Source: an uncultured Spirochaetales bacterium (lineage in GTDB: Bacteria; Spirochaetota; Spirochaetia; Sphaerochaetales; Sphaerochaetaceae). From it: a DNA stretch of 6,350 nt. Of this stretch, positions 1-5,372 are shown in pieces. The stretch covers positions 1 through 6,350 of the forward strand of contig CASEZU010000167.1 in assembly GCA_949292445.1 (NCBI GenBank), in the 5' to 3' direction. Each line of letters opens with the position of its first letter. Within the stretch, counting starts at the first letter, position 1. The notes under the pieces were generated by a model, which saw only the letters and a program-made list of their open reading frames with translations, was not told where the DNA came from and did no database searches. The position numbers and the translations under genes were made by a program.

Positions 1-107
1 AAATCTGTGGTAGTCTTCTTGAAAGCGGGGGCTTCACGGACATCCATACAGTGAGGGACCTTGCTGGAAAGGAGCGTGTGATATATGGCAGAAGACTTCC
101 CGAATAA
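1..107 (+). CDS. prmC: Release factor glutamine methyltransferase PrmC, C-terminal fragment (5' end outside window)
   Basis: The frame beginning at position 3 is open from the window edge to TAA at 105-107 and encodes 34 residues that include GGFTDI, HTVRDLAGKERVI and YGRR. This has the shape of the PrmC/HemK C-terminus, where a (A/G)GF-x-D strand is followed by an RD-x-x-G-x-(D/E)RV motif and a final Gly-Arg. PrmC methylates the glutamine of the GGQ motif in release factors RF1 and RF2 using S-adenosylmethionine, in the cytoplasm. The catalytic NPPY motif lies upstream and cannot be seen. The reading frame overlaps the start of rel by 23 nt in a different frame, and the rel ribosome binding site lies inside it, so the two genes are very likely co-transcribed. 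Identification rests on a short tail, but the pattern is distinctive. Confidence 0.78.
   Translation, partial: ICGSLLESGGFTDIHTVRDLAGKERVIYGRRLPE
68..74 (+). promoter_or_regulatory. Ribosome binding site for rel, inside the prmC tail
   Basis: AAAGGAG lies 10 nt before the ATG at 85 and is the only good Shine-Dalgarno match nearby. It fixes the rel start and sits within the last codons of prmC, so ribosomes finishing prmC pass over it. No separate rel promoter is apparent in the 84 bases available. Confidence 0.7.
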
Positions 108-2109
108 AGAACTCGTAGACCGGTTCGTGAAGAAGATCATACGCTACAGCGACGATGACAAGGACAAGATCGCCGCAGCAGCCGTCTTCGCCGCGAAGAA
201 GCACGGGAACCAGAAGAGGAAGTCCGGAGAGCCTTATATAACCCATCCCATAGCCGTTGCGGAGATACTCATGCAGATCGGCATGGATGCTGACACCGTC
301 TCCGCGGGGCTCCTGCACGACACGCTGGAGGACACGGACACAACCGAGGAGGAGATCGCCACAATCTTCGGCAAGGAAGTCGGCGAGATGGTCCAGGCGG
401 TCACGAAGATATCGAGGATAACCGACGAGAAATCGATACAGGAAGCGGAGACGATCAAGAAGATGTTCTTCGCCATGTCGAAGGATCTGAGGGTCATACT
501 CATCAAGCTGGCTGACAAGCTGCACAACATGAGGACGATCGCAGGACTTTCCGCAGAGAGGCGGCGTGCCTTTGCGGAGGACTGCCTGGACATATTCGCC
601 CCGATCGCTGACAGCCTCGGCATGCAGACGATCAAGAGCGAGCTGGAAGATCTCTCGCTCAAGGCCCTGAAGCCGGAATCCTATGAATATATCAACGGCT
701 ATCTCCTCGAGAAGAAGGGAGAGTACACAGCCTACATAAAGCAGGTTTCCAAGGCGATAGCTGAGGCATGTGCCAAGGCCGGAATCACGGACATCGAGAT
801 CACAGGGCGCGTGAAACACGCCTACTCCATCTACCAGAAGATAAAGAAGAGGAAGAAGGAGATAGACGAGATCTACGACATCCTCGGCATCCGCGTGATC
901 TGCCAGACAACGGTCGAGTGCTATACGATCCTCGGTGTCATCCACTCGATGTGGATTCCGATCGAAGGACGCTTCAAGGACTACATCGCCATGCCCAAGG
1001 CGAACAACTACCAGTCCCTGCACACCACCGTGCTCGGTCCGCAGAACAGGCATCTCGAGATCCAGATCAGGACGCAGGAGATGCATAAGACCGCGGAGGA
1101 AGGCGTCGCGGCGCACTGGGCATACAAGGCCGCCTCGGGCTCCGAGTCGGGAACGTGGAAGACCGTCGACTCGATCAACTACCAGAAGATAATCCGCAAG
1201 ATAAAGACCTGGTCCAAGGAGATCGCCCAGAGCGAGGACTTCATGGACGAGATCAAGAATGAGCTCCTGAAGGACTCGATAGTCGTCTTCACCCCGCAGG
1301 GCCATGTGATAGAGCTGCCGGTAGGATCGACAGCGCTGGATTTCGCCTACAAGGTACATACTGAGATCGGCAACCACTGCTCAGGAGCCAGGGCTGACGG
1401 ATCCATCATCCCGCTCAACAGGGCACTCGGAAACACCCAGATCGTGGAGATCATGACGAGCCCCAGCGCCCATCCCAACCAGCAGTGGCTTGAGTATGCG
1501 CAGACAACGTCCGCCAAGAAGAAGATAAGGGCCTGGCTCAACAAGAACGCCTCATCCAACATTCCTCTTGCACAGCCTCAGAAGAAAACAGCTCCGCAGC
1601 CGCCGCAGAACCCTGCGATGGAGAATGCGAAGAAGCGCATCCCCACGCTCCAGGGACTGAAATTCACATCCCATGAGAAGAAAGGGACTGTCATCATCGG
1701 GGAAAACAGCAATATCCTCTTTGACTTCGCGAAATGCTGCAATCCCGTCCATGGTGATGACATCGTGGCATATATAACGCGCGGCAGGGGCTATGTCATC
1801 CACCGGCGCGACTGCCCCAACCTGGCAAACATGCCGGAAGCGGACGAGAGGATCGTCCCCGTCGAATGGGACAGCCAGGAGCTTGTCAGGCGCTTCTCAG
1901 TGACAGCCAAATTCAATTCAGAGCTTTTCAGCGAGATAGACAACGCTGTGCGCAAGCACGGCAGCCACCTGATCCAGGGAGCGCTGGATGTTTCCCCCGA
2001 TGGCCTTGTCGGCACATTCACGATCAGCGCAGAGAGCGAGGAAGCAATGAAGAAGACGACACAGGCAATACGCCAGATTCCATCGATCATCAAGGTGCAG
2101 GGCGTCTGA
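85..2109 (+). CDS. rel: Bifunctional (p)ppGpp synthetase/hydrolase, long RSH (Rel) family
   Basis: This cytoplasmic stringent-response enzyme transfers pyrophosphate from ATP to GTP/GDP to make (p)ppGpp and hydrolyses it back, releasing PPi. The 674 residues show all five long-RSH modules. The HD hydrolase (about 25-190) keeps R45, H54, the HD pair H78-D79, E82-D83, D144 and N148, so hydrolysis should be active. The synthetase (about 240-350) has GRVKHAYSIY, D265, the G-loop RFKDYIAMPKANNYQS (296-311) with Y309, and E325/Q327 in LEIQIRT; RFKD rather than EFDD is the signature of bifunctional Rel/SpoT and not of mono-functional RelA. A TGS domain (about 397-460) contains H431. A Pro/Gln-rich linker (about 495-515) precedes the zinc-finger/conserved-cysteine module (C551, C552, H573, C577) and a C-terminal ACT domain (about 602-674). 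Length is slightly below the usual 700-780. The start is set by AAAGGAG 10 nt upstream. No frameshift or missing catalytic residue was seen. Confidence 0.97.
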   Translation: MAEDFPNKELVDRFVKKIIRYSDDDKDKIAAAAVFAAKKHGNQKRKSGEPYITHPIAVAEILMQIGMDADTVSAGLLHDTLEDTDTTEEEIATIFGKEVGEMVQAVTKISRITDEKSIQEAETIKKMFFAMSKDLRVILIKLADKLHNMRTIAGLSAERRRAFAEDCLDIFAPIADSLGMQTIKSELEDLSLKALKPESYEYINGYLLEKKGEYTAYIKQVSKAIAEACAKAGITDIEITGRVKHAYSIYQKIKKRKKEIDEIYDILGIRVICQTTVECYTILGVIHSMWIPIEGRFKDYIAMPKANNYQSLHTTVLGPQNRHLEIQIRTQEMHKTAEEGVAAHWAYKAASGSESGTWKTVDSINYQKIIRKIKTWSKEIAQSEDFMDEIKNELLKDSIVVFTPQGHVIELPVGSTALDFAYKVHTEIGNHCSGARADGSIIPLNRALGNTQIVEIMTSPSAHPNQQWLEYAQTTSAKKKIRAWLNKNASSNIPLAQPQKKTAPQPPQNPAMENAKKRIPTLQGLKFTSHEKKGTVIIGENSNILFDFAKCCNPVHGDDIVAYITRGRGYVIHRRDCPNLANMPEADERIVPVEWDSQELVRRFSVTAKFNSELFSEIDNAVRKHGSHLIQGALDVSPDGLVGTFTISAESEEAMKKTTQAIRQIPSIIKVQGV

Positions 2110-2134
2110 GGCCATATGACACGGACATTAATTC

Positions 2135-2179
2135 ATGCGGAATTATCTCAGAAAATTCCGCATCATAGTAGGAATTTTC
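2135..2179. terminator. Overlapping inverted repeats between convergent genes, probable bidirectional terminator
   Basis: Stem A is a perfect 10-bp repeat, ATGCGGAATT (2135-2144) with AATTCCGCAT (2154-2163), and a 9-nt loop. Stem B is a perfect 9-bp repeat, GAAAATTCC (2151-2159) with GGAATTTTC (2171-2179), and an 11-nt loop. They share bases 2154-2159, so only one can form at a time. On the plus strand a T5 run (2185-2189) follows stem B after five bases, a weak U-tract for rel. The minus-strand side has no clear U-tract for the pyrophosphatase gene. Position between two stop codons favours termination; the missing classical T-run keeps the call tentative. Confidence 0.45.
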
Positions 2180-2229
2180 CAGAATTTTTCCGACAGCAAT
2201 GAATTATGAAAAGCAAAGTATCAGCCCCG

Positions 2230-3858
2230 TCATTCCAGTACTCTAAGTATCTCCGGCAGCAGCTGCTTCTTCCTTGAAAGCACTCCGGGAAGACTGTATG
2301 CCCCATCCTCTATCTTCTCATAGGCAAGTGCCCCCTCTCTGTGGAACGGAGTCATAAGCAGCACTGAGTTTCCTCTTATCACATCGGTGATCAGGAGCAT
2401 GCACCAGTCGAGGCCCTTCTCTCCCCTCACATCATCAAGCACACTCAGATAACGATCCTTGATGCCGCGGACCTCCTCAAGCGACATGACCTCCACCTGG
2501 CCTATTGCGAAGCGTACACCTTTCTCTGTATAGCTCTTCATGTCGCTTTCTATCACTGTCTTCGGATCCTGCTCGGCAAGGGAGGCCCCGTCGGAGAAGA
2601 TGGAGCGAGCAAAGGCATCGAAATCACTGATCCCGGCTATAGCGCACAGTCTCCTAGCGACATGGCGGTCATACTCCGTCGCAGTCGGGCTCTTGAGCAT
2701 CACGGTATCTGCAGTAAGGCCGGCAAGCAGCACTTTTGCCGTTGTCGGATCAATATCCGCACCCCATTTCCTGAACTGCTCATAGACGATCGTGCAGGTG
2801 GAACCAAGCGGCTCCGAGACTATGTAGATGGGGGTGCGCATCCTCGGCGGCGCAAGGCGGTGATGATCGAGTATCTCAATTATCTCAGCATCCTCGATGC
2901 CCGGCACGCTCTGTTCTGCCTCATTATGATCAACGAGGATCAGCTTCTGCCGAGGCTTGTCCAGAAAGCATCGCCTTGTCACAAAACCTGTCCACTCATC
3001 TCCGGAGAACACGGAAAAACCTCTGTACTCACTCTCCTGCAGCTTCTTCTTCGCATCATCGAAGAGCATGCTGCTGTCTATCCTCGTCTCAGGATCATCT
3101 CCCCGGAGTATGTCCGAAACCGGCGTGGAAAGCCTCAGCAGACGCAGTGTCTCTACGGTATCCAGATAAGACACATAGACAAAGCCCCTGAAAGACGAGA
3201 AATCTATGCCGATCTTCGTCGGATCGGAGACGCCTGTAAGCACGATTCCCGGTATCTGGTGCTCAATCGCGGCCTCTATGTGCTTTTTCCTGTAGCCGAT
3301 GACAAGCACCGGTTTCTCCGTAAGCCTGGAAAGGCGGGACAGATATACCTTGTACTCCATGGCTCCGACCATGTAAGGGGCCCTTACGGAACCAAGGGAG
3401 CTCCGCTGGATGTACTCGCCCTCAATGATCCTCTCTATATTGTCCTCGGAAAGGAGATAACGCTGCCTGACAGCCCCTTCATTCTCCCGGAGGAAGAATC
3501 CATTTATATCATCGGCGGAAAGAAGCCCCTTATACTCCCCGTCATCTATTACAGGCACGACCGTGGGCCGCCGTCTCTGGAACATGTTCATCAGAAGGTA
3601 CAGCGGATCCGAGGATGAGATCATGGACACAGGTTTCTTCTGCACCTCCCCGACACGGGGCCTGACGTCCTTCAGGAAACGCGGAAGCTCCAGATCCAGG
3701 GAGGCGAACATGTTCTTCGTATTTCTGTTGGCTCCTCCGAGACGTACTGGTATATACTCATTGTCAGGATCGATGCTGTTCTTGAGGACAGCATAGGAAT
3801 AGGCGGCACAGATGGAGTCCATATCAGGATTACGGTGGCCGGTGATATAAATTCTCAT
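2230..3858 (-). CDS. ppaC: Manganese-dependent inorganic pyrophosphatase, family II, with CBS and DRTGG regulatory domains
   Basis: This cytoplasmic enzyme hydrolyses pyrophosphate to two phosphates. Its 542 residues match the long, nucleotide-regulated branch; catalytic-only family II enzymes have about 305-310. The DHH catalytic half is split: GHRNPDMDS (7-15; H8, D12, D14) at the N-terminus, then D310 in LVDHNE, DHH (331-333) and SEPLGST (348-354), with D384 in GLTADTVMLKSPTAT. The DHHA2 half has K441 and the C-terminal substrate motif SRKKQ (528-532). The insert holds CBS1 (about 65-120), a DRTGG-like domain (about 140-240) and CBS2 (about 246-300). In characterised relatives this insert binds AMP/ADP as inhibitors and ATP or diadenosine polyphosphates as activators. 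ATG at 3858 is the only start that keeps GHRNPD: an in-frame TAA lies four codons upstream and the next Met is inside the motif. No Shine-Dalgarno precedes it. It is divergent from rpiB and convergent with rel. Confidence 0.94.
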   Translation of the reverse strand: MRIYITGHRNPDMDSICAAYSYAVLKNSIDPDNEYIPVRLGGANRNTKNMFASLDLELPRFLKDVRPRVGEVQKKPVSMISSSDPLYLLMNMFQRRRPTVVPVIDDGEYKGLLSADDINGFFLRENEGAVRQRYLLSEDNIERIIEGEYIQRSSLGSVRAPYMVGAMEYKVYLSRLSRLTEKPVLVIGYRKKHIEAAIEHQIPGIVLTGVSDPTKIGIDFSSFRGFVYVSYLDTVETLRLLRLSTPVSDILRGDDPETRIDSSMLFDDAKKKLQESEYRGFSVFSGDEWTGFVTRRCFLDKPRQKLILVDHNEAEQSVPGIEDAEIIEILDHHRLAPPRMRTPIYIVSEPLGSTCTIVYEQFRKWGADIDPTTAKVLLAGLTADTVMLKSPTATEYDRHVARRLCAIAGISDFDAFARSIFSDGASLAEQDPKTVIESDMKSYTEKGVRFAIGQVEVMSLEEVRGIKDRYLSVLDDVRGEKGLDWCMLLITDVIRGNSVLLMTPFHREGALAYEKIEDGAYSLPGVLSRKKQLLPEILRVLE

Positions 3859-3906
3859 GGAACAATGTTAAACTGAATCGTCCGTGCAGGGAAGAAGGGA
3901 GTATAT
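3859..3906. promoter_or_regulatory. 48-bp divergent spacer between ppaC and rpiB, presumed to hold both promoters
   Basis: Two genes start outward from this short spacer. On the minus strand TAACAT (3870-3865, four of six matches to TATAAT) ends six bases before the ppaC ATG, with a poor -35 candidate TTCCCT (3893-3888) 17 bases further up; if real, the ppaC message would be leaderless or nearly so. On the plus strand I see no convincing -10/-35 pair, only the rpiB Shine-Dalgarno AAGGGAG (3895-3901), five bases before its ATG. A plus-strand promoter could extend into the 5' end of ppaC. The spacer has no notable inverted repeat that would suggest an operator. Confidence 0.35.
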
Positions 3907-4347
3907 ATGAAAGCAGTGCTTGCAAACGATCATGGCGGTGTCGGGCTGGCGAAAGAGATAATAAGGCACCTCAGGGAGAGAGGAATAGAGACGGTCTACC
4001 TCGGAACGGAGACAGAAGAGAGCGTCGATTACCCCGATTACGCTGAGAAAGCTGTCAATGAATACCGCCGCGGAGGCTATGATTTCGGTGTCCTGATATG
4101 CGGAACCGGCATCGGGATATCAATCTCGGCAAACAAGATGAAAGGGATCAGATGCGCACTGCCGCAGAATAAATACGCTGCAGAGATGACGAAGAGGCAC
4201 AACAATGCGAACTTCATCGCCTTCGGCGGCAGGATCGAATACTCAGAGCCTGTCACTGAGATACTCGATGCATACATAGATGCCGCATTCGAAGGCGGAA
4301 GGCATCAGGGACGCATCGACAAGATGATGGCGCTCGAGGGGAAATGA
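3907..4347 (+). CDS. rpiB: Ribose-5-phosphate isomerase B (RpiB/LacAB family)
   Basis: RpiB interconverts ribose 5-phosphate and ribulose 5-phosphate in the non-oxidative pentose phosphate pathway, in the cytoplasm, usually as a dimer. The 146 residues are full length for the family. Visible motifs are NDHGG (7-11, H9), DYPDYA (41-46), the active-site loop CGTGIG (65-70) with C65 and T67, RHNNANFIAFGGR (97-109) with catalytic H98, and the phosphate-binding GGRHQGRIDKM (130-140) with R132 and R136. C65 in this loop fits RpiB of the E. coli type. LacA/LacB and D-allose-type isomerases are the alternatives; no lactose or allose genes are nearby, so RpiB is favoured. The start is supported by AAGGGAG five bases upstream. 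The stop codon ends one base before the stop of the convergent gene, leaving no room for a separate terminator. Confidence 0.95.
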   Translation: MKAVLANDHGGVGLAKEIIRHLRERGIETVYLGTETEESVDYPDYAEKAVNEYRRGGYDFGVLICGTGIGISISANKMKGIRCALPQNKYAAEMTKRHNNANFIAFGGRIEYSEPVTEILDAYIDAAFEGGRHQGRIDKMMALEGK

Positions 4348-4348
4348 C

Positions 4349-4870
4349 TCAGAAGGAGTAATCCCTCCACGTTCCGCGCACATAGAAATCCAGGGAGATG
4401 AGGGAGAATGACACGACAAGCTCCATGTTCACAAAATCGTATCCGAGGCTTGTCTTGAGTATCCTCTCCCTCCTCCCTGATACGGGGGAGCCGACTGTCA
4501 GCGGAGTTATTGAGATCATTGGTCCTGCCCCGCGGTTATCCGTGCGGTAGAATCCTCCGGCACCTATGAGCATGTTGATACCGCTGCCGGCGACCTTCGA
4601 GGCAGTCGACCTGTCACCGAGAAGGGCAAAATCCAGCTCAGCTCCGAACATATTGGAAGAGAACGGAACCGGCACAAGCGATGATATTCCCCAGATATCG
4701 AGCTCAAGGCGTCTTGTGAGTCCTATGCTAAAGCCGTAGGAGACGCTGATGCCGTTTTCAGGCCATCTGTAGCCAGCCTGCCCTACGGAGAAGGAAAGAT
4801 CATGCGTATCCCCTGCCGCGGCGGGAAGTATGAACAGCACAAGCATGGCAATGATGAAAGCTCTTCTCAC
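4349..4870 (-). CDS. Exported protein of unknown function, probably small beta-barrel-like envelope protein
   Basis: I do not recognise this 173-residue protein. It starts MRRAFIIAMLVLFILPAAAG, a clear Sec signal peptide with two Arg, a hydrophobic core and small residues before a likely cleavage near 19-20. The remainder alternates polar and hydrophobic residues, is rich in Gly, Ser and aromatics, lacks cysteine and a lipobox, and ends in WRDYSF. A terminal Phe with preceding beta-type strands is typical of outer-membrane proteins, so an outer-membrane or periplasmic beta-rich protein is inferred. The start codon is GTG; GGAGG (4880-4876) lies five bases upstream and gives the full signal peptide, whereas the next in-frame ATG (residue 9) would remove its basic end. 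It is the third gene of the phospholipase D set, and the preceding gene's TAG abuts its ribosome binding site, implying translational coupling. Confidence 0.75.
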   Translation of the reverse strand: MRRAFIIAMLVLFILPAAAGDTHDLSFSVGQAGYRWPENGISVSYGFSIGLTRRLELDIWGISSLVPVPFSSNMFGAELDFALLGDRSTASKVAGSGINMLIGAGGFYRTDNRGAGPMISITPLTVGSPVSGRRERILKTSLGYDFVNMELVVSFSLISLDFYVRGTWRDYSF

Positions 4871-4872
4871 AG

Positions 4873-4888
4873 CAGCCTCCTAGAAGAA
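4873..4888 (-). repeat. Gene-junction repeat, copy 2 (between the two exported-protein genes)
   Basis: On the minus strand this reads TTCTTCTAGGAGGCTG. It matches the junction at 5374-5387 at 14 of 14 bases apart from a two-base TA insertion. Each copy carries Phe-Phe codons, a GGAGG ribosome binding site, and then the start of a gene encoding an MRR signal peptide. Confidence 0.6.
4876..4880 (-). promoter_or_regulatory. Ribosome binding site that fixes the GTG start at 4870
   Basis: GGAGG reads on the minus strand five bases before GTG. Its first G is also the last base of the TAG stop (4882-4880) of the upstream gene, so termination and re-initiation occur within about a dozen bases. Confidence 0.75.
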
Positions 4889-5371
4889 ATAAGAGAAACG
4901 CATGACATACATTCCCCAGCCCCAGCGCTCAGCCGTGATGCTGTACAGCGCAAACGGAGAGAGGAACTCATAGATGAAATGCGTGTCCTGGAACGCGAAC
5001 GGAGCCAGGCCTGCCATGACCTCCCAGCTGCCGCCGAGGCGGTACCATGCGCCTGCACTGAGTCGCGGAGCCCACAGCACAGGATTGCTGAAGGCCCATG
5101 AGAACGGGTGGTCAGACGTCAGGAAAAGAGGCGATGAGACTGCAACTGAGACACCTTCGAAGAACGGTTCGACGGGAGCAAGATCCACCGAAATGCTGAT
5201 ATCCCCGGCATGAACATCCTCATAGGGGGAGAAAATGAACGACGCGGTCAGTCCTCCATACTCCGCAGACGGAGACATCACTCCGACAGGAGCGAGGGAG
5301 TATCCCAGTGCCGCAGAAGAAATGGGCAGAGCTGACATGATGAAAAGAAACAGAACAGGAATTCTCCGCAT
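4880..5371 (-). CDS. Exported protein of unknown function, probable outer-membrane-type beta protein
   Basis: I do not recognise this 163-residue protein. It begins MRRIPVLFLFIMSALPISSA, a Sec signal peptide with likely cleavage around residues 20-22, no lipobox. The mature part is rich in Ser, Gly, Pro and aromatics, with alternating strands, and ends GMYVMRFSYFF, a strong outer-membrane beta-signal-like terminus. The frame is open 25 codons further (to 5446), but that longer form would start with an Arg-rich stretch in front of the signal peptide, lacks a Shine-Dalgarno and would overlap the upstream gene by 74 nt; ATG 5371 has GGAGG five bases upstream and follows the upstream TGA by one base. 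It may be paralogous to the following gene: both share a signal-peptide start MRR, similar size, a (G/S)AGxxYR stretch and an aromatic end, but identity by eye is low. Function is probably tied to the envelope and to the phospholipase D-like enzyme. Confidence 0.75.
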   Translation of the reverse strand: MRRIPVLFLFIMSALPISSAALGYSLAPVGVMSPSAEYGGLTASFIFSPYEDVHAGDISISVDLAPVEPFFEGVSVAVSSPLFLTSDHPFSWAFSNPVLWAPRLSAGAWYRLGGSWEVMAGLAPFAFQDTHFIYEFLSPFALYSITAERWGWGMYVMRFSYFF

Positions 5372-5372
5372 C

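Noticed and set aside
34..1377. A 447-codon open frame on the minus strand opposite rel
   Set aside because: It lies fully antisense to a gene with every expected RSH motif. Its protein is rich in Leu, Val, Arg, Asp and His with no recognisable domain, as expected from the complement of a G+C-biased coding frame, and no ribosome binding site supports it.
2129..2206. Outer inverted repeat TAATTCAT (2129-2136) with ATGAATTA (2199-2206)
   Set aside because: Eight A+T-rich bases 62 bases apart, overlapping stem A by two bases; likely chance in an A+T-rich spacer.
2662..3618. A 318-codon open frame on the plus strand opposite ppaC
   Set aside because: It is antisense to a complete family II pyrophosphatase with intact motifs; the composition is Arg/His/Ile-rich and no known fold or start signal is visible.
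4355..4368. Short GGAG/CTCC hairpin just after the rpiB stop as a terminator
   Set aside because: Only four base pairs, no following T-run, and it is inside the coding sequence of the opposing gene.
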